Origin: Chloroflexota bacterium
GTDB taxonomy: Bacteria > Chloroflexota > Dehalococcoidia > Lucifugimonadales > Lucifugimonadaceae
Assembly (NCBI GenBank): GCA_029262735.1
Contig: JAJCYY010000114.1
Location: 1 to 64,000 of the forward strand
DNA length: 64,000 nt
Direction: 5' to 3'
Below, piece after piece: positions 27,383 to 36,343 of the stretch. The number at the start of each line of letters is the position of its first letter. Position 1 is the stretch's first letter. A model generated the notes under the pieces. It was not told the DNA's origin and did not search any database. It was given only the letters and a program-made list of their open reading frames with translations. The translations under genes and the position numbers were made by a program.

Positions 27383-28600
27383 ATGAAAATCACAGACCTG
27401 CGCGCCTACTCCATTCGCATCGACAAAGGTGACGCCGCATCATCGGTAGGCGCTCCATCAAACAGCGCGTCTGGCGACTCCCCCTCCTTCCGGCCCCCCG
27501 AAGACCGCCCGCCCGTCGACGACTTCGGCGACTACTTCATCGACCAATCCGCCTTCACCTCCATCTACTCGCACCATCACGAGACAACGGTCGTCAGGCT
27601 CGAAACGGACACCGGCATCGTCGGCTGGGGCGAGGCGCAATCGCCCGTCGCGCCTCGTGTCACTCGCACCATCTTCGAAGAGCTGATCCGCCCGCTCGTC
27701 ATCGGCCGGGACCCGTTCGACATCGAAGCCATCTGGACCCGCGCCTACGGCGCTATGCGGGAGCGCGGCCACCCGACAGGCTTCTACATCGACGCGCTGG
27801 CCGGCATGGACGTTGCGCTCTGGGACATCTGCGGCAAGGCCACCGGCAAGCCCGTCCACAAGCTGGCAGGCGGCCGCTACCGGGACAAGATCCCGCTCTA
27901 CGCCGGGATGGGCGGGACCGACCCGTCCGAGGTTGCGGACAAGGCCGAGTATCACGTTGGCCACGGCTACCAGGCCCTGAAGCTGCACCTTCTCGTCGAT
28001 CGTGACGGCGTGGCCGACATCGCTGCCGCTGTGCGGGAGCGCGTCGGCCCGAAGATCAAACTCATGGTCGATGTTCACATGCGCCAGACCGTTTCCAGCT
28101 CCATTGAACTTGGCCGGAAGCTCGAAGCGCTGGACTTCACGTGGCTCGAGTCGCCGATCGACCCCAGCGACATCCCCGGACAGGCCGAGATCGCACGTTC
28201 GCTCGATATGGCGGTGGCGATAGGGGAGTGGAGCCGCACACGCTACGAGATGCGGGAGGCGTTCGAGCGGCGGGCCTACGACATCGTGATGCATGACATC
28301 GGCCGCACCGGCATCACTGAGGGCCACCGCATCGCAACGCTTGCCGACACCCACAACATTCCGGTCGCACCGCACGTTGGCGGCGGCGGAATCCTGGCTG
28401 TTGCAGCGACAGTCGAGTTCTCGGCCTCGTGCCCCAACTTCATGATCATGGAACACAGCCACGACGCCAACGCCATGAAGGCCTCGATCCTGAAGGAGCC
28501 GTACGAGCCGGTGAACGGCTACTTCCACGTAACGGACACACCCGGCCTCGGCGTAGAAGTAGACGAACAGAAGTTAGAGGAGGCCCGGTTTCCTGGGTAG
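27383..28600 (+). CDS. enolase-superfamily enzyme (mandelate racemase/muconate lactonizing type)
   Basis: A 405-residue protein with the family's N-terminal cap and an insertion rich in Ser/Pro/Asp (~20-55). The barrel contains K-x-H in ALKLHLLVD (~197-205), D in LMVDVHMR (~228), E in WLESPIDP (~255), E in AIGEWSRT (~279) and H in VAPHVGGGG (~331). The KLH at the end of strand 2 and DVH fit the acid-base residues of mandelate-racemase-type dehydratases. AAAAAAGA-like purine stretch precedes the ATG. The substrate is unknown. Confidence 0.85.
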   Translation: MKITDLRAYSIRIDKGDAASSVGAPSNSASGDSPSFRPPEDRPPVDDFGDYFIDQSAFTSIYSHHHETTVVRLETDTGIVGWGEAQSPVAPRVTRTIFEELIRPLVIGRDPFDIEAIWTRAYGAMRERGHPTGFYIDALAGMDVALWDICGKATGKPVHKLAGGRYRDKIPLYAGMGGTDPSEVADKAEYHVGHGYQALKLHLLVDRDGVADIAAAVRERVGPKIKLMVDVHMRQTVSSSIELGRKLEALDFTWLESPIDPSDIPGQAEIARSLDMAVAIGEWSRTRYEMREAFERRAYDIVMHDIGRTGITEGHRIATLADTHNIPVAPHVGGGGILAVAATVEFSASCPNFMIMEHSHDANAMKASILKEPYEPVNGYFHVTDTPGLGVEVDEQKLEEARFPG

Positions 28601-28628
28601 TCAGGCGCGACGAATGTGCTTTCTTCGC

Positions 28629-28665
28629 CCTCCCGGATTGGGAAGGAGTTAGAGGGTGGGTCGGT
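28629..28665. repeat. intergenic repeat, module A
   Basis: The sequence GCCCTCCCGGATTGGGAAGG followed by AGTTAGAGGGTGGGTCGG is a diverged copy of the module A hairpin and tail. It lies between the enolase-superfamily gene and the convergent small protein gene. Confidence 0.65.
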
Positions 28666-28738
28666 ATGGCGGCTCTACCGCCATCGGGCACGGCAAGCAG
28701 CACCCCCACCAGAAAGTGACTGAGGTCGGACATCACCC

Positions 28739-29227
28739 TCAAGCTTTCGGCAGAATGCTCACCCGCACATCCCGCTCTGCGTGCACATCCTTCTCGCCCG
28801 CCAGGTCCATCAATACGATAAGACGGTGGTTCGTCGTGCCGCGTTGCCAGTTCGGAGGAGGATCGTCTGTAACCGGCACCTTGGCGGTGAACTCCATATC
28901 ATCCGAAATACTCATCTCATCCGTGACAAAGTTCACTGCAGCCAGCGTGTACTCCTCCTCGAACTGGCTCGTCGTCCGAAGCGTTCGTGGCCGTGGCACT
29001 GAGTAGTAAGACGAGGGCGTGCCGCCTCCCGCGCGCGGAAACTCCGACGAAACTATCGTCTCGGAGTACTTGACAGTGGCCACGAGTTCGACCTCGCCCG
29101 ACCGAATGTGGTGTATCTCATTCGAGGCGGCCAGTGTCACCGTGACATCGATCGACTCACCGAGGTGATAGAGGCGATCATCGAACGTGATCCGAACTCG
29201 CGGTGTTGTAAAGAATCGTGTAACCAT
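28739..29227 (-). CDS. arrestin-like beta-sandwich protein (putative)
   Basis: The ~162-residue protein is all-beta by pattern, beginning FFTTPRVRITFDDRLYHLGE and continuing with alternate hydrophobic strands (VELVATVKYSETIVSSEFPR, YTLAAVNFVTDEM, NHRLIVLMDLAGEKDVHAER). A first strand with 'G-x-x-I-x-V-x-V' and a later 'R-L-I-V-x-x-D-x-x-G-x-D' recall arrestin-fold/Spo0M-type sandwiches, but I do not name a family. I chose the ATG at 29227 (GAGAGG 9 nt upstream) over the GTG at 29236. Confidence 0.55.
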   Translation of the reverse strand: MVTRFFTTPRVRITFDDRLYHLGESIDVTVTLAASNEIHHIRSGEVELVATVKYSETIVSSEFPRAGGGTPSSYYSVPRPRTLRTTSQFEEEYTLAAVNFVTDEMSISDDMEFTAKVPVTDDPPPNWQRGTTNHRLIVLMDLAGEKDVHAERDVRVSILPKA

Positions 29228-29470
29228 CTGACTCACCCTCTCGCACTCTCCAGAACCGGCCGAGGTCCAGGCGCCTTGCCAGGCTCAAAAAGCATCTGTT
29301 CAAAGCGTATATCTCGCCAACTTGCCGATGACCGGTACAACGCAAGGAAGGCGTGAGGAATTCGATTTCATACGAACTAACCTCGATCACAATCTATGGC
29401 ACGATCTCTGGCTCGCACCGGTCATGAGACGGCGGTAGAGTAGTGCGCGCCGATCAGGACCGGTCAGCGG

Positions 29471-31150
29471 GTGAGCGGAATCGTGTTGCAGAACATCTCT
29501 GGTTTCACACGCAGCAACCCCCGGGGGACACCGAGCAACACCATGCCACCAGACTCCATCGAAGAGAACGCAGCGCTCCAGCGGCTAGTAGCCGACCGCG
29601 TCGCCAGCCGAATCTGGGAGAAGGACGCTTCGTTGTGGCCCGCGGAATCACCCGGCGCCGAACCAGCCGCCGAGATCATGGGCTGGCTGGAACTGCCGGA
29701 GACGTTGAAAGACTGGTTGGAGCAGTTGCAGCTTGTCATCGAGAGCCCGTTGAACGCCAAAAGTCCTTCCTTCACGGATCTGGTGGTCCTTGGTATGGGT
29801 GGCAGCAGCATGACATCGGAAGTGCTGCGGGTTGTCTTCGGCACTCAACCCGACGGCGTGCGCCTTCACGTACTGGACACCGTTAACCCCGGGACCATCG
29901 GCCCCGTCACTGAATCGCTCCCGCTCGCCACGACCGCGTTCGCTGTGTGCAGCAAATCGGGCACGACTGTAGAGCCGCTCTCTCTAGAAAAGCACTTCCG
30001 CAAGGCCCTCGAAGACACCGGCGTCACCAGTGTGGCCGATCACTTCTACGCCATCTCTGACGCCGGCACACCGCTGGCAGAGCGTGCCCGGACGGGCGAG
30101 TTCGCCCACTGGTTCGAGACGCCCCGCGACATTGGTGGCCGCTTCTCCGCTCTCACAGCCTTTGGCATGTTCCCGGCCGCGTCACTTGGCATCAACACCA
30201 GCCTCCTGGCCGAAGCGGCAAGTTCGATGGTGCGCCGGTGCCGTGAAGATTCGACAGACAATCCAGGCCTCGCCCTTGGACTGGCCCTCGGCGCCAATGC
30301 CAACGCAGGTCGCGACAAGGTCACGCTCATCACCTCACCCGGACTCGAACGTTTCGGCCTCTGGGTTGAGCAGCTCCTCGCAGAATCGACCGGAAAGCAC
30401 GGCAAGGGTCTTGTGCCCGTCGCCGGTGAGCCGCTCCTCAATCCCGAACACTACGGATCAGACCGCAACTTCGTCTACCTGCGGCTCCACGACTCCGACA
30501 ACTCGGTCACAGATGCCCTTACCGCTGCACTCGAAGCCGCCGGCCACCCTCTCTTTTCGTACTCGATCGGCGAGCTGGAGCTCATCGGAGGCCAGTTCTT
30601 TCTGTGGGAGTTCGCAATTGCCGTCGCCGGTCACATCATCGGCGTCTTCCCCTTCGACCAGCCCGACGTCAACGCCGCAAAAGACGCCGCCCGAGCCATC
30701 CTCGACTCCGGCCATCTGCCGTCGGCAGGCTCCGAATCTGACCTCCAAACAGCAGTTCAGCGGCTAATCGAAACACCAATACAGGGCGACTACGTGGCAA
30801 TCTGCGCCTTCGTGCCCGAGTCGCAAGAAGTCGCCGCCGCCTTCGCAAAACTGCGCTCCCGCATCACCCGCAAGACCGGAATGGCGACAACATTCGGCTT
30901 CGGACCGCGCTATTTACACTCGATTGGCCAGCTCTACAAGGGCGGTTCACGCTCAGTTCGCTTCCTCGGCATCGTTTCACACGGTTCCGTGGACATTAAA
31001 GTGCCAGGCGAGACATACACTCTCGGCGCACTTACCCCGGCCCAGGCGTATGGAGATTTTGAGGTAATGCGAGACAGAGGCCGTCGCATTCAGACCGCTG
31101 CATTAGGTAGGAACTTGGTGGCCGAAATAGAGGAAACTTTGAAAGATTAG
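29471..31150 (+). CDS. pgi: glucose-6-phosphate isomerase (TAL-GPI type isomerase half)
   Basis: The 559-residue enzyme interconverts glucose-6-P and fructose-6-P. The two SIS domains carry VLGMGGSSMTSEVL (~110-123), VCSKSGTTVEPLSLEKH (~158-174; phosphate-binding SxSGTT), GGRFSALTAFGMFPAA (~222-237) and ELIGGQFFLWEFA (~369-381). Its start region (ENAALQRLVADRVASRIWEK) is like the isomerase half of the fused transaldolase/glucose-6-phosphate isomerases known in Actinobacteria and Chloroflexota, yet no transaldolase half is present. The start is uncertain: GTG at 29471 or ATG at 29543. Confidence 0.85.
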   Translation: MSGIVLQNISGFTRSNPRGTPSNTMPPDSIEENAALQRLVADRVASRIWEKDASLWPAESPGAEPAAEIMGWLELPETLKDWLEQLQLVIESPLNAKSPSFTDLVVLGMGGSSMTSEVLRVVFGTQPDGVRLHVLDTVNPGTIGPVTESLPLATTAFAVCSKSGTTVEPLSLEKHFRKALEDTGVTSVADHFYAISDAGTPLAERARTGEFAHWFETPRDIGGRFSALTAFGMFPAASLGINTSLLAEAASSMVRRCREDSTDNPGLALGLALGANANAGRDKVTLITSPGLERFGLWVEQLLAESTGKHGKGLVPVAGEPLLNPEHYGSDRNFVYLRLHDSDNSVTDALTAALEAAGHPLFSYSIGELELIGGQFFLWEFAIAVAGHIIGVFPFDQPDVNAAKDAARAILDSGHLPSAGSESDLQTAVQRLIETPIQGDYVAICAFVPESQEVAAAFAKLRSRITRKTGMATTFGFGPRYLHSIGQLYKGGSRSVRFLGIVSHGSVDIKVPGETYTLGALTPAQAYGDFEVMRDRGRRIQTAALGRNLVAEIEETLKD

Positions 31151-31169
31151 AGCGATGGCGTAACAGCCC

Positions 31170-31197
31170 GGCCCACAGGTGTGAGGACCAGTGGGCC
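31170..31197 (+). other. hairpin between isomerase and DUF2090 genes
   Basis: GGCCCAC (31170-31176) and GTGGGCC (31191-31197) form a perfect 7-bp stem with a 14-nt loop just after the isomerase gene. No U-run follows, so it is not a classic intrinsic terminator; it might separate the expression of the two genes. Confidence 0.35.
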
Positions 31198-31277
31198 ACG
31201 GTCGCAGCGGGTGAGGCCGCCGCACGTCAATGCTCGGTATATTCCCAGCTCCCGACGCTGGAGTGGAGAAACATCCG

Positions 31278-32222
31278 ATGATTCAGGACATCACCGGGTC
31301 CCCGCTGACCTTTATGGCGGGGATCGATCACCGTATTAACTTTTGCCGTGAGCTAGTTGGCGCCAATGGCGAGCCAACCGCTGCGGAGCGAAGTGAGGCG
31401 GCGAAACTAAAATCAGTTGTCTTCAGTGGCCTGAAACGGGCCATTGAGACCGGTCTTGCGAAATCGCAGGCCGCTGTCTGGTCAGACTCGGACCTCGGTG
31501 AGGCCGTGCTGCTCAGGGCGCGGGCCATGTCTCTGCTGGCGGCCGTTTCGGCAGACCAGCGCACAGAAGGCGGCTCCTCCGAGCTTTCGCCAACACGCGG
31601 CTGGGATGTTGCGACTCGTCTCGACTCCGATTTCGCGTGTCTCCGGGTCAACTACAACCCGGATTCGCCTCGCCACATACGTGAACAGTCGCAAGACAAC
31701 CTGTTTCGGCTCTCCCGCAAGTGCCGGGGTGGTAACCGAGGGCTGCTGATCGAGCTGCTCGCATCGCCAACGCGTCGCCAGATAGAGCGTACCGGTGGCT
31801 ATGAAGAGGCGCGCACGATGGTGCTCCTGGAATCGATGCGCCAGTTGCAAGACGCCGGTATTGAGCCGAGCGCATGGGTCTTCGAGCCACCTGCGGACCG
31901 TCGGGCAGCTTCTGCGCTGGCAGCCCAGGCCCACCTGGACGAACGCTACGGCATCCAGGTGCTGTTCGTGGTCGGCTCAGAACCGGACCCTTCAGACGAG
32001 GGCGACTACCCGACTCGTGCTGAGGAAGATATGACCGTGCTTGCTGCTCGTACACTTGGCGCAACCGGCATCCTGATCGGCCCGGCCGCTTACTTTGCCC
32101 AGCTCGCCCGCCTTCGCCAGGGCCTGCTCACCGAAGAAGAAGCGACCGAGCGAATCGCCCGCCGCATCCACAGCCTCCAGCGAATCTTTCTAGACGCCAG
32201 GGCAACCGCTGACGTGGTGTAG
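31278..32222 (+). CDS. DUF2090/class I aldolase-like protein
   Basis: The ~314-residue protein resembles the DUF2090 (2-deoxy-5-keto-gluconate-6-P aldolase-like) domain: it starts with LTFMAGIDHRINF, then RGLLIELLASPTRRQIE (~155-171), MVLLESMRQLQDAGIEPSAW (~183-202) and GATGILIGPAAYFAQL (~269-284). In the family the corresponding W is followed by Lys-x-Glu-Gly; here it is W-V-F-E-P, so the usual catalytic Lys is missing. It may be a diverged enzyme. The ATG at 31278 has GGAG 9 nt upstream; an earlier ATG at 31230 lacks one. It lies 127 bases behind the isomerase. Confidence 0.55.
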   Translation: MIQDITGSPLTFMAGIDHRINFCRELVGANGEPTAAERSEAAKLKSVVFSGLKRAIETGLAKSQAAVWSDSDLGEAVLLRARAMSLLAAVSADQRTEGGSSELSPTRGWDVATRLDSDFACLRVNYNPDSPRHIREQSQDNLFRLSRKCRGGNRGLLIELLASPTRRQIERTGGYEEARTMVLLESMRQLQDAGIEPSAWVFEPPADRRAASALAAQAHLDERYGIQVLFVVGSEPDPSDEGDYPTRAEEDMTVLAARTLGATGILIGPAAYFAQLARLRQGLLTEEEATERIARRIHSLQRIFLDARATADVV

Positions 32223-32231
32223 CGCGTAATG

Positions 32232-32435
32232 TCATTCTGAACTTGATTGGCTCTGTTGACATGATCGCCAAATCCCTATCCCGCTCGCGGGAGAGGGCTA
32301 GGGTGAGGGTCGTTTCGTCTTAGGCGATCAACTCGACTCTCCTGCACGAACGACCCACCCTCTAACTCCCTCCCTGGTAGGGAGGGAGAAATACCGCCTC
32401 CACAGGGTTTCCAACGATGATGTCAACAGAGCCAA
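32232..32435. repeat. MITE-like element with terminal inverted repeats
   Basis: The left arm TCATTCTGAACTTGATTG-GCTCTGTTGACATGATC (32232-32266) and right arm GATGATGTCAACAGAGCCAA (32416-32435) are inverted copies. They enclose two facing module A hairpins (GAGAGGGCTAGGGTGAGGGT, and CTCCCTCCCTGGTAGGGAGG at about 32370-32390). It is the same element type as 21404-21592. No reading frame for a transposase is present, so any movement would need help in trans. Confidence 0.7.
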
Positions 32436-32532
32436 CTACATCCTGAGCCTGTCGAACGGATTAATTCAGAATCTCCTCGCGACCGGTCCACGCAAGATGC
32501 TGAATCACGTTGCGCATGACAATTCGCAACCG

Positions 32533-32600
32533 CTTCGTCCCGAAACGGAGTGAGGGGCTCGGGGCGGATGAGGCAACGCACCAGAACGGCTCTCCACACC
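32533..32600 (+). repeat. dispersed repeat, module C
   Basis: This is the second copy of the module at 4598-4665, sharing CTTCGTCCCGA, CGGGGCGGAYGAGGCAACG and CACCARRACSGCTCT. The remaining sequence from 32601 to the eCIS ATPase start shows nothing I recognise. Confidence 0.6.
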
Positions 32601-32861
32601 AGGTCTTGCCTGCGCTGCCGTTTCCCCGGCAACTCAATCCTGTCCTGCGTTCCTCCCTGGCGAATTAGCCAATGCCTGTGTTCCCCACAGAGCTGTGCGG
32701 CACCGCCAGGAGATCGACAGACTCAACTATAGGTAAACGCATTGCGTTTTACTCGTAACCCGCAGCACTCACGCCTGATCGCCCCCAGCGTTTCCCGTCC
32801 CGCGCTTACACTTCGCTCATCGACCGCTTGCACCCCGCAAACTCCTGACCTCACAGCTCGC

Positions 32862-34916
32862 ATGCCAGACAAAACCGCCACTCGCAATTCCCGTTCGAAG
32901 CCTTCAATTGGCCGCAGACGAACGGCCGACCGTACCTCGAAAATATCCGACACTGCCGATAAAGATCGCTCACCAACGCCATCGAGCACGACCGTTCCTG
33001 CATGGCAGCTATTTGCAGGCGCACTCCTTCAGTACCACGCGCTTCTCCGCAGAGTCGGAGGCCTCCCTCCTCGAGACTTCGCCGGACTGGTCATCGACGA
33101 CACAGAGGTCGACCGCCTGCTATTCAGCCTCCCCGGACTGGACGGCCCGGCCCCGGAACAGCTCGCACCGACGATCGAGCGACTGTCCCCGCAGTTAGAG
33201 AAGCTCAGAGCCCAACTGCAAAGCGCAGGCGAGCAGGACTCGGAAGATCAGCTCTACCGAATAGCTCGATTCGCCGGTATCTCAGGACCCGCCCTCGAAA
33301 CCCTCGCATTCCTCGCGTCTGTAGAACTCAGTCCGCAGATGCAACGCCTGCTCGCCTATCTACAGGACAACGTATCGGCCACCCGTCCCTGGCTCACCAC
33401 GCTCAGTGAACTGTTGCCCGGAGTAGACCCCGGTTCGGCTACGGTCGCACCCGACTCTGCGCTCAACCGGGCCGCGCTGATCGAGATCGACGAGTCCGGG
33501 CCCTGGGCTACCCGCGCCGTCAGGCTGCACGAGCGCGTCGCGTGGGCGATCAATGGCAACGATTCGCCGGATTCGGCCATGCCGAAACAGCGGACGGTGA
33601 TCGAAGCACTCGAATCTCGAGCGAAACAGAACCGGCTGACCGTTATTACGGGCGCCGATCGCCAGTCACGCCTGCAAATGGCGATCCCTGAGACTGTTGG
33701 CGCAAGATTTATCGTCGTTCAGGAGCCGAAGGACGACTCGACGTGGCAGGCGGTCGTGCGCGAAGCGACCGTATCCGGCAGCAGTGTCGTCACCGAGGTC
33801 GACGAGGAGCTAAAGGTCGACTCCGCATACTGGATGGACAGAGCAAGCCATCTGCCATTCGTAATCAGCACACATGATGAGCAGCCCCTCGAGCGAATGC
33901 CGGAGCGCAGCTGGAAGGAGCTCCATGTCGCAGACGGTATTGCACCCAATGCTGAGTGGCGAGATCAACTCGGTATCGACCAGGTGACGGGTCACCGTCT
34001 GAACAGAGATCAACTCAGGCTCGTCGCACGGGCGCAGGCGGCCAATCCCGGCGATGTGAACGCCGCCGTGCGCAGGCTGGCAAGCGGGCACCTCGACCGG
34101 CTTGCGTTGCAGGTACGACCGAGCCGAGGCTGGGAAGACCTCGTACTGCCGCCTCGCGAGATGTCGCAACTCAAGGAACTCACGGAGCGCTACAGGCACG
34201 GACCAACCGTCTACGGTGAGTGGGGTTTCAAGCCTGTGCCATCGACCGGAATTGTGACGCTATTCGCCGGAGCCTCCGGCACGGGGAAGACGCTGGCCGC
34301 TGAGGTGATCGCGGCGGAGCTGCAGCTGGACGTCTACAAGATCGACCTGTCGACGGTGGTCAGCAAGTACATCGGCGAGACAGAAAAAAACCTGGAGAAG
34401 ATTTTCGACGCAGCGTCGGCGGGCAACATGGTGCTGTTCTTCGACGAGGCGGACGCACTGTTCGGCAAGCGATCGGATGTGAGCGACGCACACGACCGCT
34501 ACGCCAACATCGAGGTCTCATATCTGCTGCAACGGCTCGAAACATACGACGGACTGGTGGTTCTTGCGACCAACCTCCAGGGCAACATGGACCAGGCGTT
34601 TCTGCGCAGGATCCATGTGAGCGTCGATTTCCCAATGCCGTCTGAGAAGGAGCGCCTCCGAATCTGGCAACTGTCCTTCCCGGATCAGGCTCCCACAGAA
34701 TCGCTCGACCTCGAGTTTCTCGCGCAACAGTTCAGGATTTCAGGCGGCAACATTCGTAACGCCACACTCACAGCCGCATTCCTGGCTGCGTCGCAGGGAT
34801 CGCAAATCGAGATGAAACATGTCGTACACGGACTCCAGCGTGAGTTGGAAAAGCTGGGGCGGCTCATCAATCCCGAAGATTTTGGCAGATATCACTCGCT
34901 GACCGGGGGAAAATAG
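32862..34916 (+). CDS. eCIS AAA+ ATPase (Afp15/Pvc15-like)
   Basis: The ~684-residue protein ends with an AAA+ domain. [17 protein letters not shown] (~467-483; Walker A), [14 protein letters not shown] (~526-539; Walker B), [15 protein letters not shown] (sensor 1 and Arg finger) are all visible, as is [13 protein letters not shown] (sensor 2 region). The N-terminal ~440 residues are the helical region that eCIS ATPases carry. Afp15-type ATPases are needed for assembly of Afp/PVC particles. The start is uncertain: ATG at 32862 was chosen, but the frame is open to a TTG at 32742, and neither has a good ribosome-binding site. It opens the eCIS locus. Confidence 0.85.
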   Translation: MPDKTATRNSRSKPSIGRRRTADRTSKISDTADKDRSPTPSSTTVPAWQLFAGALLQYHALLRRVGGLPPRDFAGLVIDDTEVDRLLFSLPGLDGPAPEQLAPTIERLSPQLEKLRAQLQSAGEQDSEDQLYRIARFAGISGPALETLAFLASVELSPQMQRLLAYLQDNVSATRPWLTTLSELLPGVDPGSATVAPDSALNRAALIEIDESGPWATRAVRLHERVAWAINGNDSPDSAMPKQRTVIEALESRAKQNRLTVITGADRQSRLQMAIPETVGARFIVVQEPKDDSTWQAVVREATVSGSSVVTEVDEELKVDSAYWMDRASHLPFVISTHDEQPLERMPERSWKELHVADGIAPNAEWRDQLGIDQVTGHRLNRDQLRLVARAQAANPGDVNAAVRRLASGHLDRLALQVRPSRGWEDLVLPPREMSQLKELTERYRHGPTVYGEWGFKPVPSTGIVTLFAGASGTGKTLAAEVIAAELQLDVYKIDLSTVVSKYIGETEKNLEKIFDAASAGNMVLFFDEADALFGKRSDVSDAHDRYANIEVSYLLQRLETYDGLVVLATNLQGNMDQAFLRRIHVSVDFPMPSEKERLRIWQLSFPDQAPTESLDLEFLAQQFRISGGNIRNATLTAAFLAASQGSQIEMKHVVHGLQRELEKLGRLINPEDFGRYHSLTGGK

Positions 34917-35031
34917 TCCATCCCGCAAATTTGGCAACGGGAGACAGCGGGAGACAGATACAGTTCGGAGGTTCACCGAGCCGCTCGTGGCAATAGCCGA
35001 TACAAAACGCGAGTGCATTTCCAGGATAAAA

Positions 35032-35652
35032 ATGTTCCACCTGATCGATGAGTCGTTAGAGGCGTACATCAGGGCCGAGGTTCCCCTCGCCGCGGGCGAT
35101 GTTGACGTCTCTTTCGACCGACCGGACAAGGAATGGGGCTCGGCTGTCACAAGGCCCACCGTAAACGTCTTCCTGTGGGACGTTCGCCGAAACTCGGGCG
35201 AGCAGGAAGCGGGACTCGGCACACAGCAAGTCAATGGCCGCACCGTCCGGACGGCCGTTCTGCCACGAGTGGACTGCCGCTATCTCGTGACGACATGGGC
35301 CGGTGACATCCGAACCGAGCACCAACTTCTCGGCAGCGTGCTCGGTGCGCTTCTGCGTAACACCGTCATGTCCGTCGCTCACCTCTCAAACGGCTTCTCA
35401 CTGCTGCGACCATTGCCGGTCATTGCGGTCGCTCGTTTCGACGGCTCAGACAACGCAGATTTCTGGACCGCGATCGGCGGTGAACTGCGTCCAGCCGTCG
35501 ACATGACCTTGACGGCGACGTTCGATACCGCCATCTCCGAGGAAGCCGGACCGCCTGTTAGGACAGTGGAGATTGGCACCGGTCGGCTGGGAGAGCAAGA
35601 GTACGAGCGACGGGTCGTCTACTCTGCCGGAGAAGAACGCAACGGCGAGTGA
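35032..35652 (+). CDS. DUF4255 eCIS protein (Afp16/Pvc16-like terminator)
   Basis: The 206-residue protein matches the DUF4255/Pvc16 N-terminal domain: MFHLIDESLEAYIRAEVPLA at the start, then FDRPDKEWGS, TRPTVNVFLWDVRRN (~40-54), LPRVDCRYLVTTWA (~78-91), HQLLGSVLGALLRN and WTAIGGELRPAVDMTLTATF (~145-164). Such proteins cap the tube/sheath and set particle length in Afp. The ATG at 35032 has AGGA 5 nt upstream; an in-frame GTG at 34987 would add 15 residues. Its last 34 bases overlap the convergent DUF4157 gene. Confidence 0.85.
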   Translation: MFHLIDESLEAYIRAEVPLAAGDVDVSFDRPDKEWGSAVTRPTVNVFLWDVRRNSGEQEAGLGTQQVNGRTVRTAVLPRVDCRYLVTTWAGDIRTEHQLLGSVLGALLRNTVMSVAHLSNGFSLLRPLPVIAVARFDGSDNADFWTAIGGELRPAVDMTLTATFDTAISEEAGPPVRTVEIGTGRLGEQEYERRVVYSAGEERNGE

Positions 35653-36329
35653 GCCTGATCCGCCTGCGCAGTCACGTCGACAGGCTTTCGGGTCCCTGAC
35701 TTGAGGCCCTTCACCCGCACCGGCAGGCGCCACGCGGCGTGTCTGCCAAGGCGATCTGCCTCCGACTCCAGGTTGGGCTCGGTATTAACCGCCAGACCGT
35801 CACCGTCCGGTGAGTCAACACGACCTGATCGCTGCTGCAACACATGCGTCAGCTCATGTGCGATCACCTGCCTGCCGCTGCCACTGTGCGGCTGGTAGTT
35901 CCCAGGCCCAAAGTGAACGTCATTGCCCACAGTGAATGCTACCGATCCCAGCTCATCCGCCATCTCTTCGTCCTGGTGGACCTTAACCTGACCAAACCCG
36001 GCGCCGAAAGACCCTTCCATCTCGGTCCGTAGCTGGGCGGGAATCTTGGTGCCACCGGTCCGGGGCGGGGGAGCGGTTTCAGGCACGACGAAACCCTGCT
36101 TGCTGGGCATGTCTTCGGCCTGCCCGGCCGCCTGGGTCGGCGCGACCTTGTCCGTCCGTGCAAGCAGCGAAGCGACCGCACGGTTGCCCGCCTTCGATTG
36201 CAGCTGCGCTAGGTCGCCAGCACCGCCAGCACCATCCGGCAATCGCTCAGCATCACTTCGGCTCGAGTCCTCGACCCTCCGAGGCATTCGGGCTCGCGGT
36301 TTTTGGCCTCGTTTATTGCGCCTGCTCAT
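35619..36329 (-). CDS. DUF4157 (eCIS-core) protein, small
   Basis: The 236-residue protein has a basic N-terminus, then LAQLQSKAGNRAVASLLA (~40-57), an Afp-associated sequence. The eCIS-core zincin-like domain follows: IPAQLRTEMEGSFGAGFGQV, VKVHQDEEMADELGSVAFTV, NDVHFGPGNYQP, then HELTHVLQQR at 158-167 with HExxH and a later LESEADRLG supplying the third ligand. DUF4157 marks eCIS loci and is found N-terminal to many effectors, but this one has no long C-terminal toxin. It is the last gene of the minus-strand operon. Confidence 0.85.
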   Translation of the reverse strand: MSRRNKRGQKPRARMPRRVEDSSRSDAERLPDGAGGAGDLAQLQSKAGNRAVASLLARTDKVAPTQAAGQAEDMPSKQGFVVPETAPPPRTGGTKIPAQLRTEMEGSFGAGFGQVKVHQDEEMADELGSVAFTVGNDVHFGPGNYQPHSGSGRQVIAHELTHVLQQRSGRVDSPDGDGLAVNTEPNLESEADRLGRHAAWRLPVRVKGLKSGTRKPVDVTAQADQAHSPLRSSPAE

Positions 36330-36343
36330 ATCGAACTCACCGA

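Noticed and set aside
27458-28528. Long minus-strand frame opposite the enolase-superfamily gene (356 codons)
   Set aside because: It is a shadow of a GC-biased gene; the plus strand carries all family motifs. The same applies to frames at 20291-21133, 8008-8817 and 9159-10235.
31170-31197. Rho-independent terminator after the isomerase gene
   Set aside because: The stem is good but there is no run of U after it; kept only as an unexplained hairpin.
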